Assembly (NCBI GenBank): GCA_036346355.1 | Contig: CM070588.1 | Span: forward strand, 15,795,914 to 15,859,913 | DNA: 64,000 nucleotides | Source of the DNA: Rhipidocladum racemiflorum | Taxonomy: Eukaryota > Streptophyta > Magnoliopsida > Poales > Poaceae | Direction: 5' to 3' | In this document: positions 1 through 9,891 of the stretch, piece by piece | Layout of the letters: every line of letters begins with the position of its first letter | How positions within the stretch are numbered: the first letter of the stretch is position 1 | The notes under the pieces: generated by a model | Told to the model about the DNA's origin: nothing | Seen by the model: the letters and a program-made list of their open reading frames with translations, nothing else | Database searches by the model: none | Position numbers and translations under genes: made by a program

Positions 1-94
1 CACTGCCGCAACACGATCCCCTCGGATTTCTCGAGCAATCGGTGATTATTGCTTTCCTGAGGGGGTCCGAGACCGAGAAGATGCGAGGAAAAAG

Positions 95-793
95 ATGGCC
101 ACGCGCGTCATCTCAACCACGTCTGAGTTGTTCTCCCTGGCGCACAAGTGCGCCAGGGCAGCCGAAGCTCGGAAGTGCGCAACAAGACCCTCTGACTCCG
201 GCGATGCTGGCACCTCGAAGTCCTCCGACCGCAAGAAGAAAAAGAAAAAGCGGCGGGAGGCAACCGCTAGGGAGGTCTTGGTCGCTGAGCCGGAGCCCAA
301 GTCCCGGCGTCATGACGATCAGGACCGACGAGACGAGCGCCGGGGCGGGCGTGGCGACCGCAGGGACCGTCGCTCGCCCCACCGCGAGAACGATGGTGGC
401 AAGCCCTATTGCCCCATCCATCGAACAAGCGGACACGACTTGGAGGACTGCCAGGTTGTGTCCAAGTTGGTCGACAGGCGGCTCAAGAAGCGCCGTGAGA
501 AAGACCACGAAGACGAAGACGACGAAGATGCAGCTCCGTTAGCCTTCCAACAGGCAGAGCGTACTGTGGCGTTCATACACGGTGGCTCCGCCACTTACTC
601 ATCGAACTCGCGATACAAGCGAGATCTCGAGGCAGTGTGTGCCACAACGTCATCCTCCGGCGAGTCGGCCGTTGAAGTGGTCGGAGCGATGATCACTTTC
701 ACCGGCCGACCACCCGAGAACACCTCTGCCCTGGCCATCTCCCGATCGTGGTGTCTCCCACGGTCCGCAACGCAAAGGCCGGGCGGGTCCTAG
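95..793 (+). pseudogene. gag: gag C-terminal part with CCHC-like zinc knuckle (Tat-1)
   Basis: A 232-codon open frame. Residues about 45-100 are a basic Lys/Arg-rich stretch (run of Lys near residue 48, many RRD repeats). It is followed by a zinc-knuckle variant, C-P-I-H-x4-H-x4-C, at about residues 106-119. This spacing (CX2HX4HX4C, His replacing the second Cys) recurs in gypsy E at 39035-39076, so it looks lineage-typical. The product would be the RNA-binding nucleocapsid tail of the Gag shell protein. The first Met is not the true start, because the gag N-terminus lies upstream of the window. The acidic DEDDEDAA segment after the knuckle leads towards the protease. Downstream the frame is lost near 790. 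Confidence 0.8.
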
Positions 794-2968
794 TTGATGG
801 AGGCAAAGTGCCATCAACTCGCTATCTGTCGGGCGCATCAGCGCTCCAAATCCCGTCTGAGGAACTTCGTCCGCCCCGCTGCTTTTACGGAGTTGCCCCG
901 GGGTAGGCCTCTTACCCCTGGGGCAAGTCCGGCCGCCGGTTACGTTCGGAAGTTCGAGAACTTCCGGACAGAATCGTGGATTTTGAGGTCGCCGATTTCG
1001 ACCTCCCTTATAACGCCTTGCTCGGCCGCCGCCCTGGTCAAGTTCATGGCGGTGGCCCATTACGCCTACATGCTAGTGAAGATCCTGCACTGGAGGCCCA
1101 CCACGTGAAGGTGGATAGACCGAAGCCTCGCGACTCGACAGCGGTGCGAGATTTGGCCGGCACCACACCGCCGGCGCGACAAGGACGACAACCGGGCTCC
1201 CCTCGGCCAAGACTCCGCCTCCGCCCAGGCCCTTGGGCGGGGCAAAGGCGATCCCCGTGGGCGAGGAAGGCTCGGGCAAGGTCGTCAAGATCGGCACCGA
1301 CCTCGGGCCAAATAGGAAGACGCGCTGCCACCTTCCTCCGGTCTAACCTGGATGTGTTCGCTCGGGAACCTTCAGAAATGACCGGGTCCCCAGTGGAGGT
1401 GATCGAGCACCGATTGGCAACGCCTCGAGCGCACCGGTTCGGCAAAAGATCCGGCAAGCAGCGCCGAGCGACAGGATGCCATTCGGGATGAAGTGGAAAA
1501 ACTTTTGTCTGGCCGAGATCGTGCGGGAGGCCACCTACCCGAGTGGTGGCCAACCCCGTGCTTGTGAAGAAGTCCAATGGGAGGTGGCGAATGTGCATCG
1601 ACTTTGCGACCTCAACAAAGCCTGCCCCAAGGACCCGTACCCCTTGCCGCGGATAGACATCGTCGTCGACTCCACGGCGGGGTGCGAAGCTCTGTGCTTC
1701 CTCGACGCCTACTCCGGCTACCACCAGATCAGCATGGCGCGAGAAGATGAAGAAAAGACCGCTTTTGTGACTCCCCTCGGTGTATACTGTTATATCAGGA
1801 TGCCTTTTGGGCTGAAGAACGCTGGCGCCACCTACCAGCGGGCCATGCATATAGTGTTTCGGCCCCAAATAGGGAAGAATCTGGAAGTGTATGTTGATGA
1901 TCTGGTGGTAAAAACAAAAGCCGATGAGCTCGTTCAGATCTAGAAGAGACCTTCTCTCGCCTTAGAAGCTACTGTCTGAAGTTGAATCCCGAGAAGTGTG
2001 TGTTTGGTGTTTCATCCGGAAAGTTGCTCGGTTTCCTGGTCTCCAACCGTGGAATCGAAGTCAATCCGGAAAAGATAGAAGCAATCGAGCGGATGCAGCC
2101 GCCTACCCGGCTCAAGCAATCGCAATGCTTGGATCAAGCCGGGCTAGCCTCCCTGGGCCGGTTCATAGCCCGGCTCGGGGAAAGAAGTCTGCCGCTGTTC
2201 AAGCTATTGAAGAAGACCAACTCATTTGAATGGACCCCAGAAGCCCAACGAGCATTTGAAGATCTGAAGAAGTACCTCTCTTCCCCAGTCTTTGGTTGCT
2301 CTGAGCCCGAGCCGTTATCGCCAGATGTCGCGGCTAGCCCATACCGTAAATGGCGAGCGCCTTTGGTGGCGGAGCGGGAAGGTGTCCAACGGCCGGTTTA
2401 CTACATCAGCAAAATGCTACACGACGCAGAAACAAGGTACCCTCAGGCTCAAAAGATGGTCTATGCTGTGGTGGTAGCGTCGAGAAAGTTGCGGCACTAT
2501 TTTCAAGGGAGGGAGATCACAGTAGTCTCCTCATATCCTTTGCGTGAAATCCTCCACAACCGAGAAGCCGAGGGCCGCATCGCAAAGTGGTCTGGCCGAG
2601 CCGGGGAGTTCGGTGTCAAGTTCGCTCCTCGCACAAATGATAAAGAGTCAAAGGTCGGGCGGACTTTGTCGTCAGTGGACTCGGTAGAGCCCGAAGCCGA
2701 TGAGGTCCCCGCGTCCTCCCCCTGGACGCTCTTCTTCGACGGGTCCTTCAGGCTTGAAGGCGCGGGGGCTGGGGTTCTTCTAGTCTCGCCGACCGGGGAC
2801 CTCCTCAAGTACGTAGTCGTCCTCGACTTCAAGGCCACTAACAACGTCGCCGAATACGAGGGCTTGCTGGCTGGGCTGCGGGCCGCCGCAGCCGTCGGCG
2901 TCCGGCGCCTGCAAGTAAAGGGCGACTCCCTCGTCGCCAATCGTGCAAGGAAAGACTTCTCTGTCTGA
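770..2968 (+). pseudogene. pol: pol: protease, reverse transcriptase and RNase H (Tat-1), frameshifted
   Basis: A protease motif (V-L-V-D-G-G) is visible near 790-805 but changes frame at once. RT is clearest at 1590-1930: residues for DLNKACPKDPYPLP, FLDAYSGYHQI, MPFGLKNAGATYQR and the catalytic Y-V-D-D at 1890-1901. A stop at about 1941 and a frame change separate the thumb/connection region (1982-2650). RNase H follows at about 2720-2930, with FFDGS (first Asp), NNVAEYEG (Glu) and KGDS (Asp). These enzymes would copy element RNA into DNA and remove the RNA strand. At least four frame breaks (near 795, 1490, 1941 and 2966) make it non-functional. The domain order protease-RT-RNase H-integrase is gypsy-type. 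Confidence 0.85.
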
Positions 2969-4500
2969 CCCGCCATGGCGGCGCACTGGCGGAGGTCGAA
3001 GTTGGAAAGGCATTTCAAGGGTTGGGGTATACTCACATCCCCGACGCGACAACCATCTCGGCGAGCGAGCTCGCCGGCTACCGCCTCAACCAGATCTTCT
3101 GTGCCGGTCGGGGTCTTTGAAGAAAGGCTTCCGCGACCGTCCATCGCAGCCCCCATTTCCGGCGGGGACGGTGGTGATGCCGCTTCAGCCCTCGCTCTTG
3201 GAGGGAAAGTGGCTCCGGCGGAAACGCTTGGCCAAGCGGAGTACCCGGACGGCCACCTCGTGGTCGCTGTGCTTGACCGGGAAGGCACATGGATGGATCC
3301 GATCCTGGCCTACCTGAGGGATCAAGAATGCCCCGACGATGATGCATCAGCAGAGAAGGTAGCACGAAAGGCCAAGTGCTATACCCTGGTGGGCGGGGAT
3401 CTTTACCGCCGGGGTAAGAACGGAATTCTTCTGAAGTGCATCACTCGGGAAGAGGGGAGCAGTTTGCTCTCTGATATCCACGGAGGCGTGTGCGGGAGCC
3501 ATATGTCCGGACGAACGATGGCGGGAAAAGCTTTCCGTCAAGGGTTCTATTGGCCAACCGCCCTCCAGGATGCTTGCGAGCTGGTGAGGAGATGCGAAGC
3601 GTGCGATTCCACGCCAATCATATCCACCAACCAGCCCAGGCCCTGCAAACTATCCCGCTCTCATGGCCCTTCGCGGTCTGGGGGCTGGATATCCTGGGCC
3701 CGTTCCCGCGGGCCACAGGGGGCTACACCCACCTGTTCGTCGCCATCGACAAGTTCACCAAGTGGGTGGAAGCCGAGGCAGTGAGATCCATCACCGCCAC
3801 AGCTGCGATCAAGTTCATACAAGGGATCTTCGCCGCTTTGGGGTCGCCAACCGCATTATCACCGACAACGGCGCACGCTTTACCGCGACCTTCTTGGATT
3901 TCTGTGAAGAGATGGGCACCAAAGTCCGCTTTGCCTCGCCGCCCACCCCAAGAGCAATGGCCAGGTCGAGCGGGCCAACGCTGGTATTGAAGGGCCTCAA
4001 GACCGGGCGTTCGACCGACTCCACAAGCGTGGCGCCCGGTGGATCAAGAACTCCGGCTGTCTTTGTGGTCACTTCGACCACTCCTAGCCGAGCTACCGGG
4101 AAACTCCTTTCTTCCTGGTCTACGGGCGCAGGTCGTTTCTCCCTTCGAATCGAGCTGGGATCACTTCGCGTCGCGGCATTCACGTAAGAGGAGCAGGAGG
4201 GTCTCGCGCCGGACGACGCCAACTTCTGGAAGAGGCGCGAGATCGAGCGGCTTTGCGCGCGCAAGATACCAACAAAGTCTCAGCGGTACCACGCCTCCGG
4301 TCAATGAGAGAACATCGCGTAGGCGACCTGGTCTTGCGAAGAATCGATCGCATGCCGGTCGCATAAATCGCTCTCCCAGTGGGAGGGACCCTTCAAAGTG
4401 GTCTCGCCTTCGTCCGGGCGGTCAGTGGCATCGAAGACGGTGAAGAGCTAGCAAACTCCCAAAACATAGAAAATCTGCGCAAGTTCTACCCTCGACCGGT
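2969..4500 (+). pseudogene. pol: pol: integrase (Tat-1), frameshifted
   Basis: The N-terminal zinc-binding part is seen at about 3475-3605 (His residues in DIHGGVCGSH, then C-E-A-C). The catalytic core spans about 3680-3975, with WGLDILGPF (first Asp), ITDNGARF (second Asp, near 3855) and SNGQVERAN (Glu, near 3968), but spread over three frames. The C-terminal end (NLRKFYPRP) is at about 4470-4500. A closely related C-terminal segment is found on the - strand at 63211-63573 in Tat-3, which supports the assignment. Integrase would insert the cDNA copy and make the 5-bp duplications seen throughout the window. Breaks near 3650, 3850 and 4010 disable it. Confidence 0.85.
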
Positions 4501-5152
4501 TGTAAGTCCTAGGGTCTGTCCCCAGACCGTGGAGCATGTCTTCCTCTCCGCCGTGGGTCGGAGAGACCTTCATTTAAAGTTAAATATTCGCTTTCTTTAT
4601 CTGAAGTGTTAGTTCTTTCTGCCCTCTCTTCGGTCTTTTGCCCATTCTTTGGCGGCGCCAAGGCACTCCGCCCCTGGTGCCTCGCCGCCTTGCAAATACC
4701 CAGTAGTAAAGACGGAATCGCTAAGTGAGAGCGGCGTAGAAGCAAGGCGGTTAAGCGGTTGGTTCGACGCACGACCCCAGACGTGCCATGACACTCCGGT
4801 GTCCCCGTGGGGTCGGCGCCCTCGAACACCGTTGCCAAAAGCCCAAGGTCCTGTCACGACTCACTAAGTGTTCGTTCCCTAAAGACTACCTGGGAGGTAA
4901 ATTTTGCTAAGGCGAAGGGTTTGAGGGTCGAGGTCCCGCGGCGCAAGACTTGAAGTCTTTAAGCAATTGTGTACTCGTTCGCGTAGAACCAGAAAAAATT
5001 ATTACGGCAAAAGCAAGTTCTTAAGCAACCTGGCCAGAAATTTTACATTACTACTTCGTTCGAAATGGCAATGGCCTAAAGTTTTGCAGGCAAGGTCACC
5101 ACCGATAAAGAAAGGAAGAAAAGCTACTGAGGGGGCGCCGAGGGTCCTCCGG
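4501..5152. other. Spacer between pol and the reverse-strand ORF (Tat-1)
   Basis: About 650 bases with no convincing reading frame. It lies between the end of integrase and the stop of the reverse-strand ORF. The equivalent Tat-3 spacer is at about 62510-63210, partly replaced by another insertion. Confidence 0.55.
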
Positions 5153-7590
5153 TCATCTGCCGCCTTCCTCACCGCCAAGATCTTCGACATGAGGGGCCAC
5201 GCCCAAAGACTCCGCCACGTCCTCCGCCACCGCCTCCATCTGGGGGTTCTCCATCGCTAGCTGGGCGGCAACCTGCTCGGAGGCTTCGTGAACTCGCTCC
5301 TCCGCCTGCGCCCAGTCACCCTCTAGCCCTTGGACAGCAACCGCCGGATTGAAGTTGGCGTCACGGCTGGCGTAACAAGCCAGACGCATGCCAGCGTAGC
5401 CGCTGCGGCTGCGCGCCTCTGGCGGACCGAGCCGAAAGGCGCGAGGAAGCGCGTGAGGAAGTCCGCGGTCCGCGAGAGGCAAAAGGCGTAATGCCGTGGC
5501 CTCTCCTCTTGCGGACCGGTTGCTCCAGCCCAGTGGGGCAAGGCTGGCCGTCCGATCGGCGTGATTTAAGCATCCGCAGCGTCTCCACCTCCGACCGAGT
5601 CCGGTCAGCTCTCTCCGCCTCCGCTCAGCGGAGACGCTGGCGCGGCTGAGCTTTGCTCCCGCCGCGCCCCGCTCCCTCCGCAATCGCAGCCTCCAGCCCC
5701 GCCCCGACCGTGCGGGTGTTCACCTCGCGGAGGCGGTTGATCTCGGCTCCGCCTCGCCAACCGCTTCCTCGCCGCTACCAGGCGATTGCTCGTGCCGAGT
5801 AGAGCTCGCCGAGGGCCGCCAAACAGAGCATCGGCGTCCGCCGAGGAACGGAGGCGGTGGGAAGTTCAGTGGGTAGGGACGGGGCCGAATGGGCCTTGGT
5901 CCCGACCGGCGCCGAGGCAATGCTACCGAGATGCGTCCGCCGCCCCGACCGCCCCTGGGGCTCGGCGACCCGGCTAATGCAGCCACGACAATCAGCGGCA
6001 CCTTGGCCGCCTCGCCACGAGCAGCGGGATGTCCGGCAGGAACCCTGAACAAAAGAGGAAATAACGGTAAGGATTAATCTTAACGAAAGTTTTATTTTTG
6101 CATCTCCAGTGAGTACCTGGCGCTGGTCTTGGGAAGCTGGCACGCTTTAACGAGGACCAGCCCTCCGCGAGGGGCGAGAGGCGGATCCGCCGCAGCCACG
6201 GAGGCGGGGTAGATCCGCCATCGCCGGCGCGGAGGCAGAGGGCGAGCTAGACCCGCCACTACCGCGGCAAAGGCGAGGCGGAGGAAGGACCACCGCCATC
6301 AGTAGCGGTGGCGGCACCAAAGGGATCGGCAATGAGGGTCCAGCGTCGCACCCAGCAGGGCAAGGGCAGACGACTTCGCCGGCCGACGAGCCCCCGCCAC
6401 CACGGAGGAACCCGCTGTCGCAGCCGAGGCAGCCCTCGCGCCGACGTAGCAGCCCCGCGCCGACGTAAAGCCCCGCGGCCGACGAGAAGTCCCCGCCGAC
6501 GGGCCAGAGGCGGGCCTCGGGAAGGTTGGGCGGAGCCGTCGCCGCCATCTGGCGCTGCGCCTCGTTGCTCGCCCCTCACGACCGCTGCGAGGGGGATCTC
6601 GGATTGTTAAAGGCGCTGGCGTGTCACGACGGCGAGCCCATGGCGCCCATCGAGGGCGGCGCGGATTATTGCCGCGCTTCCCGGGACACCGGCAAGTGGG
6701 ACCGTGCCCGGAACGTGGCGAACTGGGCCGGATAAGCCCGATTGCAGCATCCACCTGGCCGATCACGTCATCGGCCAAATTCCGTGCCATCGGCACGAAG
6801 GAAAAGAAATCACAGGAGGAAAGAAACGCTGTAAGAATCAGGTTTTGTCAAAAGAAAAACAGAAGTAGCAAGGGATGACACAGAGCGGAGCAGGTTACCT
6901 CCGGGGATACTCCGGGTCCCATCGCCCGCGCCCATGTAAGGCGAGGGCGGGCCAGCGGCGCGAGGGACACAAACCTCGGGTAATAAAATCCCGGATCACC
7001 ATGGCCCCGCCAGGCCCGCCGTCCGCCGATCGGCCGCTGGCCAAGATCGCCTCGAGCTCGCTCATCGCCATCGAGCCCCAGTTGGGGTTCTGATCGGGCC
7101 ATCGGCGGAAGCTCCAAGACTTCAATGCCGCTGCCGTCCTCGACGTCTGACCATTCTGCGCGCTAATCCCTCCAATTGGACCGCAGTCCGGTGGGATATA
7201 GCGCGCAACGCCGCCGCCACGGCCGCAGGTGACAGCCCCTGAAATCGGCGAGTACTGCTGCGCGCCGAAGGGTGTAGAAATAGCGAAAAAGAAGAAGGTT
7301 GGGCAGCACTCCCACGAACATCTCGCAAGTGAGCAAAGGCGTAAAGGAGGATAACAGAGTTGGGAGGAAGGTGAATGTGGTGAATGGCATAGAAGTTGAG
7401 AAACAGAAAGATAAAAGTCGAACCGGCAAGCAAGCAGCCGGCAAGGAGCTGCCACCAAGAAAACCACTTCCCAGCCGATGCTGGGGCTCAACAGCCCCGG
7501 CCATGAGGCGAAGCGGCGCGCCTTGATGTTCTGAGAGAACCTAGCAGCTCTCTCCTCCTCAATGATCGAAGAAGGAAGCACCGGAGCCAT
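5153..7590 (-). pseudogene. Reverse-strand extra ORF of Tat element (Transposase_28-like), broken
   Basis: Reading leftwards, a Met at 7590-7588 begins MAPVLPSS. This matches the starts of the same ORF in Tat-2 (22901) and Tat-3 (49835). The conserved core (FYAIHHIHLPPNSVILL) is near 7380-7430 and is split by frameshifts. A second block (near 7090-6900, ending EYPRR) matches Tat-3 at 54555-54725. After that comes a 70-base segment (6898-6829) that begins GTAACC, is T-rich and ends TTACAG, which looks like a short intron. The rest, to 5153, is GC-rich and ends in a Glu/Ala-rich stretch (RVHEASEQVAAQL) that matches Tat-3 at about 59630-59690. The family resembles PF04195, found in extra antisense ORFs of grass gypsy elements. 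Its function is unknown. Confidence 0.7.
6829..6898 (-). other. Putative intron in the Tat-1 reverse-strand ORF
   Basis: On the - strand this 70-base piece starts GTAACC after ...CCGGAG, is rich in T, has CTGATTC about 10 bases before the end and finishes CTTACAG. The coding similarity to Tat-3 stops exactly at its left splice-like edge. This is seen in sequence; splicing itself is inferred. Confidence 0.4.
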
Positions 7591-8010
7591 CGGGAGGATA
7601 GAGATTTCGAAGCGCAACTGCAAAGGGGATGAAGCAAGGAAGCTTGAAACGTCGGAAAGATGTGGAATGCGGAGAGTTGAAAGGGGGAAGAACCGCTCCC
7701 CCTTCGATCGGCCTTTTATAAGGCCTCGGAAGGCGAATCGGCGGGAAAACCGAAAAGGCGCGGCGATTCGAAAAAGAGGAAGTTTAAAAGCCCCGTAAAT
7801 GGGGCGCATCCCAAGGAACGTGCGGCGGTTACAAGGAGGATGTAACCGCGCAAACCGCTCGGGAGTCGGAGAAGTCGGAAGATCTTTTTTGCAAGGCGCG
7901 CGGACCTTTGAAGGGTCCCACCCAGGAGCTGGAGCAGTTCTCAAGCCGCCAATTAAAGACGAAGAAGAGCAGAACACCGAAAAGCGCTCCTAGGTGGGCC
8001 CGGGGGCTAC
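7591..8010 (+). promoter_or_regulatory. 3' untranslated part and polypurine tract of Tat-1
   Basis: This stretch holds the upstream region of the reverse-strand ORF and ends in the purine-rich GGTGGGCCCGGGGGCTAC just before the LTR. The same tract with small changes precedes the LTRs of Tat-2 (23313-23331) and, on the other strand, Tat-3 (about 49531-49550). It is the second-strand primer site. Confidence 0.75.
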
Positions 8011-8140
8011 TGTCGGCGTATTTTACACCAAGGTACCCGCTCCCCCGCGCTACAAAAGGAATCAAGTGGCAGCCAGGGCGTGCTTGGGCCCACTGCCACG
8101 GCCAAAGAAAAACCCATACGGTGGTTGCGCCAGTGGACAC

Positions 8141-8404
8141 ATGGCGTACAGGCCAGGCCGCTGGGCGACCAGCCAGGTGATCGCCCCAGCGAACACGTGG
8201 CGCGAGCAGCCGGCGACCAGCCGGTGATCGCCTAACGGACACGTGGCGTCTGAGCCAGGCTGGCGACCAGCCGGTGATCGCCCAGCGGACACGTGGCGCC
8301 GAGCAGCCAGGCCTGGCGACTAGCAAGGTGGACGCGCCCGACACGTGGCGTCTGAGCCAGGCCGGGCGACCAGCAAGGTGGACGCCCGGTGGGCGCGTGG
8401 CGTG
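8141..8404 (+). repeat. About 5 tandem units of about 50 bp in Tat-1 LTR
   Basis: Units begin at GTGGCG and run through GGCGACCAGCCGGTGATCGC to GCGGACAC. Repeats are imperfect and lie upstream of the TATA box, that is in U3. Confidence 0.85.
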
Positions 8405-8731
8405 CAAGCTAGGCCAGCGCACCATCCGGGATAGTCCTGTCGAGATCAGGACATTAAATGCGAATCGTGCGCATTTAATGTGGAAGCATGGGAGCTGCGT
8501 GGCGGCGCGCCTTCCCTAGGCGCATCATGGCTTTGGGAGACGTCACAACTACACCTCACCCCGTGACGGAACGGGCGGCGTTGGTGGACATGGGGCCCAA
8601 GGCAGGACTATGATAGATACAGCAGGCATTAATGGATGTAAGAACAGCGGCGTGCGCATTAAATGAGCCCATGCCAGTGTAATGATGATGGCTTGCAGTG
8701 TAAGCCTCCCATGCGCCCCCGTCAGTCCAAG

Positions 8732-8739
8732 TATAAAAG
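8732..8739 (+). promoter_or_regulatory. TATA box of Tat-1 LTR
   Basis: TATAAAAG followed by GGAGCCGGGGTGCATGGGAG, a block conserved in the Tat-2 LTR at 24064-24095. Confidence 0.65.
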
Positions 8740-9024
8740 GGAGCCGGGGTGCATGGGAGAGGGGGTTCGGTCCGACTCATGGTGAGTAGGTTTTCATCCT
8801 CTCCAGTAAGAACACAAGCAATACCGAGAAAGGCAGGACTAGGGCTATTACTCTTCGGAGGGCCTGAACCTGGGTAAAAAACTCTTTGCGTCCCCCCGTT
8901 AGTCTGAGCCTCCCGGTGTCCGGATCGTCACCGTCTTCCCTTCCGAGGTGATTGCCCCGAAAGCCCCCCGTCAGAACCTCATAAGCACCCGTCTCGGAGG
9001 TGCCTGTTGGCTAGTACGCCGACA

Positions 9025-9840
9025 CATAGCATCTTGGAGGACCACCTCTCTTTCTCATTCTCACATTCTGCAAAGCTTTGTTAAAGCGAGAAGAGAGTAG
9101 TGCCAGATCTTCTTCGGGAAATTCTTCAAGTTGCTCATCTGTTAAAGAAGACATGGAAGACAAGGCAAAACTAGAAGAAGAATTTGTATTTGACATGTTA
9201 GGGTTAGAGATCAAAGCAATTGATTTAATGTTACCCTTCCTGGCAAGAACATCCAACTCATGAGTTTTCAACTTAGAGTAAAGAACATCTAATGTGAGTG
9301 TGCTCATGGTAGTAGATTCTTGTATGGATGTTACTTTCATCTCCCACACAGACATGTCCAAAGCACTAAGCAATTGTCGAGCATTTTCAGCATCAGTGTA
9401 GCTAACTCCAACAGCACGTAGATTGCTAAGAATTTTATTGAAACGTGCAAAGAAGTCATCTACAGATTCACTAGGTTTCATCTCAAAACGCATGTATTCT
9501 TTTTTGTAAATATCTTGGCGAACCTCTTTGACAAGAAGTTAGAACCCTCATGGTAATCACAAAGAGATTTCCATACCTCATATGCGGATCGAAGATGAAC
9601 CACACGATCAAAGTCGCTGCGTCCCAAGCCTTGGATGATCAAGTTGCGCGCCTTGCTATTTGCTTCAACATGTGTGCGATTGGTGTCGTTGACGTTGTCG
9701 TTTGCAGGGACTTCATATGGCTTGTAGACCTTCTCCCAAATTGTGAAGCCCTGTGCTTGGATGAACGCCTCCATCTTGGCCTTCCAAAACTGAAAATCAA
9801 CACCATCGAACACACATGGTTTTGTCGAATAACGATCCAT
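9025..9840 (-). pseudogene. gag: gag of copia A (N-terminal part, frameshifted)
   Basis: Starts at the ATG at 9840-9838 (MDRYSTKPCVFDG). The equivalent Met of copia B is at 28026, and both lie just after the primer-binding site. Residues include FWKAKMEAFIQAQGF and a retrotransposon gag core (VWKSLCDYHEGS). A frame change near 9535, where the plus strand reads GACAAGAAGTTAG against GACAGTGTTAG in copia B, splits it in two. The second piece ends at RMRKRGGPPRCY, just where the zinc knuckle starts, cut by the Tat-1 insertion. The product would be the capsid part of Gag. Confidence 0.85.
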
Positions 9841-9870
9841 TGATCTAATCACCGGTTAAGATAGATTAGA

Positions 9871-9889
9871 GAAACCTTGCTCGATACCA
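9871..9889 (-). promoter_or_regulatory. Primer-binding site of copia A
   Basis: On the - strand TGGTATCGAGCAAGGTTTC, close to the initiator-tRNA-Met complement used by copia elements (TGGTATCAGAGC with two bases missing). It lies two bases from the LTR edge. Confidence 0.7.
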
Positions 9890-9891
9890 CT

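Larger units (their letters stand above)
1..9024 (+). mobile_element. Tat-1: Ty3/gypsy (Tat lineage) element, 5' end outside window
   Basis: The order is gag tail, protease, RT, RNase H, integrase, a spacer, a large reverse-strand ORF, a polypurine tract and one complete LTR. This is the layout of grass Tat-lineage gypsy elements with an extra antisense ORF. The 5' LTR and gag N-terminus lie before base 1. The element ends at TACGCCGACA, and the next bases (CATAG, then CATCTTGG) continue a copia gag seen uninterrupted near 27205-27220. It therefore inserted into copia A, and CATAG is the expected right-hand target duplication. The left copy is not visible. Coding parts carry several frameshifts, so the element is dead. 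GC content is far higher than in the copia around it. Confidence 0.9.
8011..9024 (+). repeat. 3' LTR of Tat-1 (1014 bp)
   Basis: Begins TGTCGGCGTATTTTACACCA and ends TACGCCGACA, a typical TG...CA pair with an extended terminal inverted repeat. It contains a tandem repeat block at 8141-8404, a TATA box at 8732-8739 and, near the end, a conserved stretch around GGACTAGGGCTATTACTC shared with the LTRs of Tat-2 and Tat-3. Confidence 0.92.

Noticed and set aside
46..300. Reverse-strand open frame opposite Tat-1 gag
   Set aside because: It lies wholly opposite the gag coding stretch with its zinc knuckle, has biased composition from the Lys-rich run and no motif.
8062..8425. Open frames through the Tat-1 LTR tandem repeats
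   Set aside because: Repeats of about 50 bp keep frames open by chance; the same block in Tat-2 does not code a similar product.
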